Notes: generated from the letters alone by a model not told the origin. A stretch of 64,000 nt of DNA from Rhinopithecus roxellana (GCF_007565055.1 NC_044554.1:51185176-51249175), one strand, 5' to 3'. Numbered from the stretch's first letter, positions 37,191 to 49,511 are shown. A program made the numbers and translations.

Positions 37191-38207
37191 ATGGGGAAGA
37201 AGCAGGGTAGAAAAGCTGGAAATTCAAAAAATAAGAGCACATCTCCCCCTGCAAAGAAGCACAGCCCATCGCCAGCAATGGATCAAAGCTGGTCAGAGAA
37301 TGACTTTGACGAGATGAGAGAAGAAGGCTTCAGTCCATCAAACTTCTCAGAGCTAAAGGAGGAATTACGTACCCAGCGCAAAGAAACTAAAAATCTTGAA
37401 AAAAGAGTGGAAGAATTGACAGCTAGACTAATTAATGCAGAGAAGGTCATAAACGAAATGACAGAGATGAAAACCATGACACGAGAAATACGTGACAAAT
37501 GCACAAGCTTCAGTAACCAACTCAATCAACTGGAAGAAAGAGTATCAGCGATTGAGGATCAAATGAATGAAATGAAGCGAGAAGAGAAACCAAAAGAAAA
37601 AAGAAGAAAAAGAAATGAACAAAGCCTGCAAGAAGTATGGGATTATGTAAAAAGACCAAATCTACGTCTGATTGGGGTGCCTGAAAGTGAGGGGGAAGAT
37701 GGAACCAACTTGGAAAACACTCTTCAGGATATCATCCAGGAGAACTTCCCCAACCTAGTAGGGCAGGCCAACATTCAAATTCAGGAAATACAGAGAACGC
37801 CACAAAGATACTCCTCCAGAAGAGCAACTCCAAGACACATAATTGCCAGATTCACCAAAGTTGAAATGAAGGAAAAAATCTTAAGGACAGCCAGAGAGAA
37901 AGGTCGGGTTACCCACAAAGGGAAGCCCATCAGACTAACAGCAGATCTCTCGGCAGAAACTCTACAAGCCAGAAGAGAGTGGGGGCCAATATTCAATGTT
38001 CTTAAAGAAAAGAATTTTCAACCCAGAATTTCATATCCAGCCAAACTAAGTTTCATAAGTGAAGGAGAAATAAAATCCTTTACAGATAAGCAAATGCTTA
38101 GAGATTTTGTCACCACCAGGCCTGCCTTACAAGAGACCCTGAAGGAAGCCCTAAACATGGAAAGGAACAACCGGTACCAGCCATTGCAAAAACATGCCAA
38201 AATGTAA
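37191..38207 (+). CDS. L1 ORF1 protein, intact 338 residues
   Basis: RNA-binding chaperone of the L1 ribonucleoprotein, acting in the cytoplasm as a trimer. The frame is open at the full primate length (338 aa). A basic N-terminus (MGKKQGRKAGNSKNKS) is followed by a coiled coil at about residues 52-150 (LKEELRTQRKETKNLEKRVE and following heptads). The RRM part is about 155-255 (LRLIGVPESEGEDGTNLENT, then RTPQRYSSRRATPRHIIARF), and the C-terminal domain runs from about 260 to KHAKM. It is followed after 63 bases by ORF2, the usual L1 spacing. Confidence 0.95.
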   Translation: MGKKQGRKAGNSKNKSTSPPAKKHSPSPAMDQSWSENDFDEMREEGFSPSNFSELKEELRTQRKETKNLEKRVEELTARLINAEKVINEMTEMKTMTREIRDKCTSFSNQLNQLEERVSAIEDQMNEMKREEKPKEKRRKRNEQSLQEVWDYVKRPNLRLIGVPESEGEDGTNLENTLQDIIQENFPNLVGQANIQIQEIQRTPQRYSSRRATPRHIIARFTKVEMKEKILRTAREKGRVTHKGKPIRLTADLSAETLQARREWGPIFNVLKEKNFQPRISYPAKLSFISEGEIKSFTDKQMLRDFVTTRPALQETLKEALNMERNNRYQPLQKHAKM

Positions 38208-38270
38208 AGACCATCGAGGCTAGGAAGAAACTGCATCAACTAACGAGCAAAATAACCAGTTAATATCATA

Positions 38271-41200
38271 ATGGCAGGATCAAGTTCACACATAACAATA
38301 TTAACCTTAAATGTTAATGGACTAAATGCTCCGATTAAAAGACACAGACTGGCAAACTGGATAAAGAGTCAAGACCCATCAGTCTGCTGTATTCAGGAGA
38401 CCCATCTCACATGCAGAGACATACATAGGCTCAAAATAAAGGGATAGAGGAAGATCTACCAAGCAAATGGAGAACAAAAAAAAGCAGGGGTTGCAATCCT
38501 AGTCTCTGATAAAACAGACTTTAAACCATCAAAGATCAAAAGAGACAAAGAAGGCCATTACATAACGGTAAAGGGATCAATTCAACAGGAAGAGCTAACT
38601 ATCCTAAATATATATGCACCCAATACAGGAGCACCCAGATTCATAAAGCAAGTCCTTAGAGACTTACAAAGAGACTTAGGCTCCCATACAATAATAATGG
38701 GAGACTTCAACACTCCACTGTCAACATTAGACAGATCAATGAGACAGAAAGTTAACAAGGATATCCAGGAATTGAACTCATCTCTGCACCAAGCGGACCT
38801 AATAGACATCTATAGAACTCTCCACCCCAAATCAACAGAATATACATTCTGCTCAGCACCACATCGCACTTATTCCAAAATTGACCACATAATTGGAAGT
38901 AAAGCACTCCTCAGCAAATGTAAAAGAACAGAAATTATAACAAACTGTCTCTCAGAACACAGTGCAATCAAACTAGAACTCAGGACTAAGAAACTCAATC
39001 AAAACCGCTCAACTACATGGAAACTGAACAACCTGCTCCTGAATGACTACTGGGTACATAACGAAATGAAGGCACAAATAAAGATGTTCTTTGAAATCAA
39101 TGAGAACAAAGATACAACATACCAGAATCTCTGGGACACATTTAAAGCAGTGTGTAGAGGGAAATTTATAGCACTAAATGCCCACAAGAGAAAGCAGGAA
39201 AGATCTAAAATTGACACTCTAACATCACAATTAAAAGAACTAGAGAGGCAAGAGCAAACACATTCAAAAGCTAGCAGAAGGCAAGAAATGACTAAGATCA
39301 GAGCAGAACTGAAGGAGATAGAGACACAAAAAACCCTCCAAAAAATCAATGAATCCAGGAGTTGGTTTTTTGAAAAGATCAACAAAATTGACAGACTGCT
39401 AGCAAGACTAATAAAGAAGAAAAGAGAGAGGAATCAAATAGATGCAATAAAAAATGATAAAGGGGATATCACCACCAACCCCACAGAAATACAAACTACC
39501 ATCAGAGAATACTATAAACGCCTCTACGCAAATCAACTAGAAAATCTAGAAGAAATGGATAATTTCCTGGACACTTACACTCTCCCAAGACTAAACCAGG
39601 AAGAAGTTGAATCCTTGAATAGACCAATAGCAGGCTCTGAAATTGAGGCAACAATCAATAGCCTACCCACCAAAAAAAGTCCAGGACCAGATGGATTCAC
39701 AGCAGAATTCTACCAGAGGTACAAGGAGGAGCTGGTACCATTCCTTCTGAAACTATTCCAATCAATAGAAAAAGAGGGAATCCTCCCTAACTCATTTTAT
39801 GAGGCCAACATCATCCTGATACCAAAGCCTGGCAGAGACACAACAAAAAAAGAGAATTTTAGACCAATATCCCTGATGAACATCGATGCAAAAATCCTCA
39901 ATAAAATACTGGCAAACCGGATTCAGCAGCACATCAAAAAGCTTATCCACCATGATCAAGTGGGCTTCATCCCTGGGATGCAAGGCTGGTTCAACATTCG
40001 CAAATCAATAAACGTAATCCAGCATATAAACAGAACCAAAGACAAGAACCACATGATTATCTCAATAGATGCAGAAAAGGCTTTTGACAAAATTCAACAG
40101 CCCTTCATGCTAAAAACGCTCAATAAATTCGGTATTGATGGAACGTACCTCAAAATAATAAGAGCTATTTATGACAAACCCACAGCTAATATCATACTGA
40201 ATGGGCAAAAACTGGAAAAATTCCCTTTGAAAAGTGGCACAAGACAGGGATGCCCTCTCTCACCACTCCTATTCAACATAGTGTTGGAAGTTCTGGCTAG
40301 GGCAATCAGGCAAGAGAAAGAAATCAAGGGCATTCAGGTAGGAAAAGAAGAAGTCAAATTGTTCCTGTTTGCAGATGACATGATTGTATATTTAGAAAAC
40401 CCCATTGTCTCAGCCCAGAATCTCCTTAAGCTGATAAGCAACTTCAGCAAAGTCTCAGGATACAAAATTAATGTGCAAAAATCACAAGCATTCTTATACA
40501 CCAGTAACAGACAAACAGAGAGCCAAATCATGAATGAACTTCCATTCACAATTGCTTCAAAGAGAATAAAATACCTAGGAATCCAACTTACAAGGGATGT
40601 CAAGGACCTCTTCAAGGAGAACTACAAACCACTGCTCAGTGAAATAAAAGAGGACACTAACAAGTGGAAGAACATACCATGCTTATGGATAGGAAGAATC
40701 AATATCGTGAAAATGGCCATACTGCCCAAGGTTATTTATAGATTCAATGCCATCCCCATCAAGCTACCAATGAGTTTCTTCACAGAATTGGAAAAAACTG
40801 CTTTAAAGTTCATATGGAACCAAAAAAGAGCCCGCATTGCCAAGACAATCCTAAGTCAAAAGGACAAAGCTGGAGGCATCACGCTACCTGACTTCAAACT
40901 ATACTACAAGGCTACAGTAACCAAAACAGCATGGTACTGGTACCAAAACAGAGATATAGACCAATGGAACAGAACAGAGTCCTCAGAAATAATACCACAC
41001 ATCTACAGCCATCTGATCTTTGACAAACCTGAGAGAAACAAGAAATGGGGAAAGGATTCCCTATTTAATAAATGGTGCTGGGAAAATTGGCTAGCCATAA
41101 GTAGAAAGCTGAAACTGGATCCTTTCCTTACTCCTTATACGAAGATTAATTCAAGATGGATTAGAGACTTAAATGTTAGACCTAATACCATAAAAACCCT

Positions 41201-42098
41201 AGAAGAAAATCTAGGTAGTACCATTCAGGACATAGGCATGGGCAAGGACTTCATGTCTAAAACACCAAAAGCAACGGCAGCAAAAGCCAAAATTGACAAA
41301 TGGGATCTAATTAAACTAAAGAGCTTCTGCACAGCAAAAGAAACTACCATCAGAGTGAACAGGCAACCTACAGAATGGGAGAAAATTTTTGCAATCTACT
41401 CATCTGACAAAGGGCTAATATCCAGAATCTACAAAGAACTCAAACAAATATACAAGAAAAAAACAAACAATCCCATCAAAAAGTGGGCAAAGGATATGAA
41501 CAGACATTTCTCAAAAGAAGACATTCAGACAGCCAACAGACACATGAAAAAATGCTCATCATCACTCACCATCAGAGAAATGCAAATTAAAACCACAATG
41601 AGATACCATCTCACACCAGTTAGAACGGCAATCATTAAAAAATCAGGAAACAACAGGTGTTGGAGAGGATGTGGAGAAATAGGAACACTTTTACACTGTT
41701 GGTGGGATTGTAAACTAGTTCAACCATTATGGAAAACAGTATGGCAATTCCTCAAGGATCTAGAACTAGATGTACCATATGACCCAGCCATCCCACTACT
41801 GGGTATATACCCAAAGGATTATAAATTATTCTACTACAAAGACACATGCACACGTATGTTTATTGCAGCACTATTCACAATAGCAAAGACTTGGAATCAA
41901 CCCAAATGTCCATCTGTGACAGACTGGATTAAGAAAATGTGGCACATATACACCATGGAATACTATGCAGCCATAAAAAAGGATGAGTTTGCGTCCTTTG
42001 TAGGGACATGGATGCAGCTGGAAACCATCATTCTTAGCAAACTATCACAAGAAGAGAAAACCAAACACCGCATGTTCTCACTCATAGGTGGGAACTGA
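38271..42098 (+). pseudogene. L1 ORF2, 1275 codons with a single nonsense codon
   Basis: Endonuclease and reverse transcriptase that would nick target DNA and copy L1 RNA. From the ATG at 38271 the frame is the canonical 1275 codons, with no indel. Codon 59 is TAG (38445-38447) where the truncated L1 at 3001 has TGG. Past the stop the frame stays open to 42098, the next ATG being at 38697 (codon 143). Catalytic landmarks are present: Asn14, Glu43 (QETH), Asp145 and Asn147 in MGDFN, the SDH-type His in LSEHSAIKL, Asp702-Asp703 in FADD, and the C-terminal CWRGC-HCWWDC cluster. One substitution separates this copy from a complete ORF. As it stands it would give only a 58-residue peptide unless translation restarts. 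Confidence 0.93.
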
Positions 42099-42347
42099 AG
42101 AATGAGATCACTTGGACTCGGGAAGGGGAACATCACACACTGGGGCCTATTATGGGGAGGGGGGAGGGGGGAGGGATTGCACTGGGGAGTTATACATGAT
42201 ATAAATGACGAATTGATGGGTGCTGACGAGTTGATGGGTGCAGCACACCAACATGGCACAAGTATACATATGTAACAAACCTGCACGTTATGCACATGTA
42301 CCCTAGAACTTGAAGTATAATAAAAATAAATAAATAAATAAATAAAT
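42099..42347 (+). other. L1 3' UTR with G-rich quadruplex-type tract
   Basis: Bases 42154-42174 contain four G-runs separated by single A residues, a quadruplex pattern typical of young L1 3' UTRs. A 20-base piece (GACGA(A/G)TTGATGGGTG) is doubled at 42206-42240. The tail is (TAAA)n rather than pure A. Confidence 0.85.
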
Positions 42348-42987
42348 AAAATCCTCAGAGCAGGGAACTGTGAGTGATGTGAGCAGAATATTGGACTAGA
42401 AAGCTCCAAGCTCCTGTCCCTCCAGAGGAATAAAAGAAAACAGCATAAACTATCAGAACCAACTTTACAATGTTCCTTATACAATCACATTTTTCTCCCA
42501 AAATCATACCAGAAATTAAAGAGTCAGCTGTCACTAACATAAAATAGACCCCATCTCCTGAGTATCTTAGAGTTTCTGGGCTTCATCCCTTACTTCCTTC
42601 AGGTCTTTGCTTAAGTGTCCAAGTTCAGGTAAACTGTCCTCATCATTCTGTCTAAAAAAACACATACTACCCTTCACTCGCTATCTCCTCACTAAGATCT
42701 ACTTTTCTCTTTAGCCTTCATCACTTGAAATGATATGTTTTCTTTTTGTTTACTTTCTGTCACTCATTTTACAATGTAAGCACCATGAAAGCAAGAAGAT
42801 TGTCATCCTTATTGATTGTGTCTCACGATCTAGCACTATTTCTGAATGAATTCATCAATTAAAGGATGAATCTATGATCAGAGCCTAGGCACACTTGGCT
42901 ATGGTCAATGCTGAAGGCAGCTGCTTTCTCTCCCTTCTGTCCTCAATGAGACACTGCCCAGTCATCATTCCGTACTCTCTCTGAGAC

Positions 42988-43283
42988 TTTTTTTTTTTGA
43001 GACAGGGTCTTGCTCTGTCGCCCAGGCTGGAGTACAGCGGAGCAATCTCGGCTTACTGCAAACTCTGCCTCCCAGATTCACGCCATTCTCCTGCCTCAGC
43101 CTCCTGAGTAGCTGGGACTACAGGCGCCCGCCACCACGCCTGGCTATTTTTTTAATTTTTATTTTTAGTAGAGGCGGGGTTTCACCATGTTAGCCAGGAT
43201 GGTCTCGATCTCCTGATCTTGTGATCTGCCAACCTCAGCCTCCCAAAGTGCTGGGATTACAGGTGTGAGCCACCGCCCCTGGC
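42988..43283 (-). mobile_element. Alu element, antisense
   Basis: T-run, GAGACAGGGTCTTGCTCTGTCG through GCCACCGCCCCTGGC. Absent from the same site in copies A (13207) and B (35225). Confidence 0.93.
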
Positions 43284-44154
43284 TGTGAGACCTCTTGTAA
43301 AATGAAATTTGGGTAACAAGGACCCACTTGATGGAAGAACTCAGTCTGATTTCCATCATCTCTGCTTACGTGGGACCCATTGAAAAGAAAGGAGAGATGA
43401 TGGTTCTAACAATAGCAATGACCTGTGCCTATGTCAAGCACTGAGTCAGAGAATCCTTGAAAGTGCTTTCTGCTATGCAAGAAGAATTTGAAGATGAGTC
43501 TATTACTCTTTAAAATCTGAATATCCTCATCCTATAGGGCAAACAAGCCCAGAACTTCCCATCCTGAGCCTCTCCTAGTTTCTCCTTCACAGAGCAGAAC
43601 TCCTGGAAAACACTCACCTCCAGAGAAATACCCTGAAGTAAAAAGTTGAATGGCTGCCTAGGACTCGACCCAGGCTGCTTCCTGACTGATTAGTGCTGAG
43701 ATTGCTCTGTGGGCCAGAGGAAGCTGCTGCTTCTTCACTCTCAGTGAAAGAGAAAACCGATTTCACACCAACATTGAGGAGAAAGTCTAGAAATCATAAT
43801 GCCATGGGATGCCCCACTGTTTCCCTCTTTCTCTTTCCCTCCTTCTTTCACTCTGCAATGCATCCCTAAGGAATATTATTCACTAAGGAAAGTTAGTTCA
43901 GAGAAACCCTGGGGATGCAGTGAAGGAAACACCAAAGAAACTTTCAGCTCTTGTCTCCTGAGACTAATCAGGTTTGAGAACTCTTAAAAGTTTTGAGTAA
44001 CGGGAAAACTTGAAATCTCCCTCATCAAGAGTTTCTCAAAACCCAGGCTGTCTTTCTCTAGGCTCTAAGTCCTGGTTATAAACAGGTCAAGTCAGTCTTG
44101 CACTCTCTCATGTGCATCTCTCTAATTCCATTTAACCCTACAGAGACTACACTG

Positions 44155-44640
44155 TCTGTGACGGTTAACACAGGTGTCAACTTGACTGGATTGAGAGATG
44201 CCTAGATGGACAGTGAAGCATTGTTTCTGGGAGTGTCTGTGAGGGTGTTTCCAGGGGAGACTGACATGTGGGTCAGTGGACTGGAAGAGAAGGCTTTATT
44301 CTAGCCATGGGTGAGGCTAGAATAAAGTTTGCAGAAGGGGGACATTCAGCTTTCTTACATTCTTCTCTCTTTCTTTTTCTCTCTCCCTTCTAGAATGAGA
44401 TGTCTTTTTTCCTCCTGCTCTTGAACATCAGACCCCAGGTTCTTCAGCCTTTGGACTCTAGGACTTGCACCAGCAACCTGCCTCAGACTGGAAGCTATAC
44501 TGTCAGCTTCCCTGGTCTTGAGGCTTTTGAACTGGGACTGAGCTACACTACCAGCTTTTCTCATTTCCCACCTTGGAGGTAACCTATTTGGGGACTTCAC
44601 CTTTGTAATCATGTGAGCCAATTCTCCCTAATGAATTGCC
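44155..44640 (+). repeat. Old medium-copy interspersed repeat in unit C
   Basis: GTCAACTTGACTGGATTGAG, GTGAGGGTGTTTCCAG and ATGTGGGTCAGTGGACTG are blocks of a common primate repeat. It interrupts unit C relative to copies A and B. Family not assigned. Followed by a TG-rich patch at 44665-44705. Confidence 0.6.
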
Positions 44641-45005
44641 TTTCATATACATATGAAAGGGAGCGTATGTGTATGTGTGTGTGCATGTGCATGTGTGTAT
44701 ACACATATACTATTGGCTCTCTTCCTCTAGAAAAGCCCGACGTAGGCCAGGAATGAGTAACATGAAGAAATAGTGGAAGAGGCAGCTTCAAGCTCCTGAC
44801 TCTTAACTGAAAAGCCAAAAACAACCCGAAACTCCCAAAATCAACTTTATTAGAACTTCAGAAAACATTCAGTATTTTAGCAACCAAGTGAACACTGACA
44901 CAAGAAAAAACACAACTCAAAAACATTGGGAAAGCCTCATGGTGTTTTTACTTACCTTTGCCCACTCTCTCCCCACCTCAGCAGCAGTCTTGAAAATGAC
45001 AGCCT

Positions 45006-45318
45006 GGCCGGGCGCGGTGGCTCAAGCCTGTAATCCCAGCACTTTGGGAGGCCGAGACGGGCGGATCACGAGGTCAGGAGATCGAGACCATCCTGGCTAA
45101 TACGGTGAAACCCTGTCTCTACTAAAAAAAAAAATACAAAAAACCAGCCGGGCGACGAGGCGGGCGCCTGTAGTCCCAGCTACTCGGGAGGCTGAGACAG
45201 GAGAATGGCGTCAACCCGGGAGGCGGAGCTTGCAGTGAGCTGAGAGCCGGCCACTGCACTCCAGCCTGGGAGGCAGAGCAAGACTCCGTCTCAAAAAAAA
45301 AAAGAAAAAAAAAAAAAA
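45006..45318 (+). mobile_element. Young AluY of Old World monkey type
   Basis: GGCCGGGCGCGGTGGCTCAA start, GAGCCGGCCACTGCACTCC right arm, target-site duplication GAAAATGACAGCCT at 44992-45005 and 45319-45332. Confidence 0.94.
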
Positions 45319-45650
45319 GAAAATGACAGCCTATATCCCCTGTATCACCCTCTGGTTCCAGAGGGTGCAGAGCAAACCTCATTCACCAAGTATTATGTAT
45401 GTCTATTCTAATCCGTCTGGACTACCTGAAGGACTGGAACAATGTGCTAATCTTTGTTTCACTTAACACAGATTCTACTCATGGCAAAAAGTGGCAGCCA
45501 TTGTGTAAGAATATCGTAAAACAAAAATTCTGCAGGGCGAAAGATTACTATTGAGACATATAATACGCTGCCTAAAGTCTCAGAGGAAATGTCAGGGAAA
45601 GTTTCTTTGGGAAACTATGGAACTCAAAAGAAACAATCTATACTGGGAAA

Positions 45651-47350
45651 TTTAGAAAATCACACATTTATCTAGGGGCAAAATACATTATCAGAAAAGA
45701 TCAAAAAAGATCCTAACCGTTTCCTTTTGACTGACATCTAGGTTCAGTTTAAGCCTGGTTACGTACTGGAGAACTACACCAGCACAGAGTCAACCTACTA
45801 AGATGAAAGAGATTGTTTGGGTGTTCTTTTTTTTGTTTCCTTGTTTACTTGTGTTTTGACTTTTTTGTTGTTTGTTAGCTTTTGAAGCTTTTGTTTTGTT
45901 TTGTTTTTTGTATTGTGTTCCAGGAATTCAGTGAAATCTCTGTCAAAACATTAGCTAAACACAGCTAAAGAAACAGAGACTTCAATGACCATATATGTCT
46001 AGGAATACAGTCTTTATAAAATTAGTATTAAAAAGTCACTAAACAAGTGGATGTCTACTTCAACAATTAAAAAAAGGCTTCAACAATTAAAAAAAAAACA
46101 ACAAACTTTTGGGAAGACAAATAATTTGACTTACAGAATTGTGACTCTATAATATCCAAATGTCTACGGTTCAACAAAAAAATTCACAAAGTATTCAAAG
46201 AAATAAGAAAGTAGGGTCCATTCAAAAGAACAAAATAAATCAACATCAACAGAAACCATCCCTGAGGAAGACCAGTATTGAACTTAATAAACAAAGGCGT
46301 TAAATCACTGTCTTAAATATGTTCAAAGAACTAAAGAAAAATAGGTACAAAGAAGTAAAGGCGCTCAGGAAAATGATGTGTGAAAACAATGAGAATGTCA
46401 ATAAATAAGTTTTAAAAAATGTTTAGAGAAAAATATTTAATAGAAAAAAAGGTACCAAACAGAAATTCTAGAGCTAAAGAGTATAATAATTAATAAAGTG
46501 GGAAATTTATTAAAGAGGTTCAATGGCATATTTAAGCTAGAAGAAATAATCAGCAAACTTGAAGACACGACAATTGCTATTATCCAGTTTGAGGAGCAGA
46601 AAGAAGAAAGAAGAAAAGTGAATACAGACTAAGGTACCTGTGGGACACCATCAAGCACTTGAACATACACATAATGGAAACCCCAGAAGGAAGAAACAAA
46701 GAGAAATGTGCATAAAAAGTATTTAAGAAAGAATGGCCTAAAACTTCCCAAATTTGTTGAAAACATGAATCTACACATCAGTGAAGCTCAACGAACTCAC
46801 ACTGGAGAAACTTAGAGATCCACACAAAGGCACATTATAAGCAGTCAAAAAACAAAGAGAGAAACTTGAAAGCAGCAAAAGAGAAGCACCTTGTCACATA
46901 CATGGGATTCTCATAAGATCAACTGTCAGTTTTTTATCAGAAATTATGTAGGCTAAAAGTAGTAAGGTAGTATACTTAATGCTTAAAGGAAAAAAATTTT
47001 TCAACTAAGAATTCTGTGTTCAGCTAAACCATCCTTCAAAAAAACAGGAAGAAATTAAGACATTCTCAGATACACGAAAGTTAAGGGAGTTTGGTACCAG
47101 TATCTTCCCTACATGAAATACTAAAAGGAGTCCTTCAGGTTGAAGAGGAAGAACCCTAGACAGAAACTTAAAGTTAATGAGTATATAAAGATCTCAACTA
47201 AAGATAACTACATGGATGAATATAAAAATGTTTCGTTGTATTTTTGGTTGTTGTAACTCCACCTTTTATTTCATACAAAATTTACAAGACAAAGGAATTA
47301 AAAATAATTATAAATCTATTTTCTTGTTTATGCAATAGACAAAGATATAC
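45651..47350 (+). mobile_element. Ancient L1M/HAL1-like remnant
   Basis: Decayed ORF1-like blocks run along the plus strand: TTCAAAGAACTAAAGAAAAA, ATAATGGAAACCCCAGAAGG, AACTTCCCAAATTTG, GTGAAGCTCAACGAACTC and CTCAGATACACGAAAG. No open frame. HAL1 or L1M cannot be separated by eye. Confidence 0.6.
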
Positions 47351-47503
47351 TTTATGACAACAACATGAAAGAGGGGATTGGAGCTATATAGACTAGAGTT
47401 TGTGCATGATATTCCAGTTAAATGGGTATCAATACAAACCATAGTGTTATAAATTTAGGATGTAAAACATAATCTCCTAGGTAAACACAAAGAAAACAAC
47501 TTT

Positions 47504-47809
47504 TATTTTATTTATTCATTTATTTTTAGAGATGGGGCCTCATTCTCTCACCAAGTCTGGAGCATAGTGGTGTGATCACAGCTCACTGCAACCTCAAACT
47601 CCTGAACTCAAGGGATTGTTGTGCCTCCACCTCCCAAGTAGCTGAGACAGGCATAAGCCACTACACCCAGTTACATTTTTAGATTTTTCTGTAGAGACAG
47701 AGTCTCACCATCTTGTTCAGATTGATCTCAGACTCCTGGGCTCAAGTGATCCTCCTACCTCAGCCTCCTAAAAAGTGTTGGGATTATGAGTGAGGCACCA
47801 TGTCCAGCC
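47504..47809 (-). mobile_element. Old Alu (AluJ-like), antisense
   Basis: AGAGATGGGGCCTCATTCTC through GCACCATGTCCAGCC. High divergence and small deletions indicate an early Alu. Confidence 0.88.
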
Positions 47810-48905
47810 AGAAAATAGTTTTTTCAGTTCCAAATGAGTTTAATTCTTTACATTTTAGCTAGAACTGCCTGAACAGTATAAGAAAAATGGAATCTCAAAC
47901 TGGCCTTGAATTAGTTTTATCTCAATGCCGGTAGCTTAATAACAGTAGATTCAAAGCAAGCAGAAAAGGAAAGAGAAATAGAGCTTTAGAAGACTTTACT
48001 TAACTCTATAGTTGTAGATTAACCATTTGAGCTCTGAATTTTTCTTGTTGTAATTTGCCCATCAGTTTTAAAATGTGCACAAGAAAGGGTCGTAATATGT
48101 AACCAGCTGGAGGATTAGAAAACCATGGCTTTGAACTTCTGCAGGAGTTTCTACCCTTTCTCCCTTTCCTGCTCTAATGATTTGTGATGAGCCAGTCTTA
48201 TTGCAATAACACCACATTTACTATCATTATCATACTTTAATATCTTGGCTTCTTGCAATAGGTATTCAGTCCTTGCCAGTGTTTTCCAAGCACCCCTGTA
48301 CTCATGCAGTGGCCCACAAAGGTTGTGAAGTTGGGCAACTCCACTCCACATAGACATTGCTGACTGCCCAGGGATTCCCCACCATAGACACCCATTCCTG
48401 GCTCGATGTTTGTTCTCTCTGACCCCGTTTGTGATGCTAGTTGTAACAAGAAAAATCCAGAATCATATTTTTTAAAAAACTTCCCCCCAAACTAGGAGGG
48501 AGCCAAGAGACCAAAGAATGAATCAGACAAGTCCAGCTTGGCCAGTGGATAAGTTTAGTAAGACTTACATATGAGACACTCCTAGATAGCAGAGGACAGC
48601 TTTAGAGACCTGCCTCGCTTTCCATCTCTAAGCTGCTTTTAAGCTAATTTTCTGGCTCTTTGCATACTGTGTGTGCATAATGGGACTGTTTTCCTTAGGT
48701 TCTCAGATATTCTCTGGGATGTTTGGGTACTCAAGGACACCTGCTCCTTGGCTGGGCACCATGGCCTTGACTCACCACTTGGCCATCGTGGACACCTGCT
48801 CCATTGGCCATTAAGGTTCAAGCAGCGGCCATACACCCTTAAGTAACCCAGTGGGGGACCTGCAACCCTATGCCAGTAACAAGGCCTACTTCTCATCATC
48901 TGCCA
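47810..48905. other. Gene-free stretch, probably an unassigned LTR-like repeat block
   Basis: From about 48130 to 48905 the sequence is denser in GC than its surroundings and carries minus-strand ORFs of 68 to 89 codons (48151-48357, 48237-48449, 48639-48908). None shows a known domain to me, and they have no splice or promoter context. The look (GGACACCTGCTCC words repeated, CCCAGTGGGGGACC) suggests a retroviral LTR relic, but I cannot name the family. Confidence 0.4.
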
Positions 48906-49105
48906 CATGTGACTTTGGAAAAATTACTTAGATTCTCTCTGCTTCAGTTCTGCCACCCACACACCAGAAATAATGATACCAGGCCCAGCCCTATCTCTTC
49001 TTTCTAAGGTTGTTGTGACATTTGGAATGAGATTATGGGTTTAAGAAACTTTAAAGGGTTAGAGTGATACAAAGTGTAATGAATTTTACATCTCAGACTA
49101 ATCTG
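48905..49105 (+). repeat. MIR element, diverged
   Basis: TGTGACTTTGGAAAAATTACTTAG, CTTCAGTT and GGTTGTTGTGACATT follow the MIR core order. Confidence 0.6.
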
Positions 49106-49511
49106 ATATAAAATTTCTACTAACAAGTCCATAAAGATGTTAGCTCAGTGTCTAGGATTCAGTAAATGCTTAGAGGATATCAGCTATTAGTGTTACCACT
49201 CTTTTTCTTGTTAGGCTGTGCTCCCAGTTATCCAAGGATGACTTTGGTAGCCTATTATTAATCTAAATCTTTAAGTATTAGAGGTACTGCCTTCTGAATT
49301 GTCACCAGGCCTAATGTCATCTAGACTGTAAACAATTCCCCAACTATCAAGATAACTGTTCTATGAATGCTTTTCATTTCCACATTTTCTTGGCTTAATG
49401 CTGTTGGTCAGGACAACAAACACCAACTGAGTGATGATGACTGAGTGATGAAATAGTGATCAAAGGGACATATGAAGCTAGTGTAACAAAGATGGGAGGG
49501 GCTGGGGAGAG

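Larger units (their letters stand above)
36157..42347 (+). mobile_element. Full-length primate L1, nearly intact
   Basis: About 6.19 kb with all parts: 5' UTR (36157-37190), ORF1 (37191-38207), 63-base spacer, ORF2 (38271-42098), 3' UTR and a TAAA-repeat tail. It is flanked by AAAATCCTCAG(G/A)GC at 36143-36156 and 42348-42361. The same site is empty in copy A near 14410. ORF1 is open; ORF2 has one premature stop. This is among the youngest L1s in the window and is L1PA-like by structure. Confidence 0.96.
30250..42464. repeat. Duplicon B of the OR9A tandem array (contains OR9A3P)
   Basis: Diverged copy of 2190-14590, in the same orientation. It lacks the Alus and the truncated L1 of copy A, but has its own full-length L1 at 36157-42347. 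From 30250 to 33320 no gene is seen. Confidence 0.8.
42465..45650. repeat. Unit C: third, partial copy of the OR9A upstream module
   Basis: Begins abruptly at about 42465 with sequence equal to 34708 (copy B) and 12700 (copy A): ACATTTTTCTCC, then GATTCAGCTGTCACT-type blocks and AATAGACCCC. It continues parallel to copy A to about 45640 (for example GATTACTATTGAGAC at 45543 and 14898). It contains no OR coding sequence. It has gained an antisense Alu, an old-looking repeat at 44155-44640 and an AluY. Confidence 0.8.

Noticed and set aside
44355..44621. Minus-strand ORF of 88 codons and its plus-strand shadow
   Set aside because: Both fall in an interspersed repeat absent from the paralogous copies A and B.
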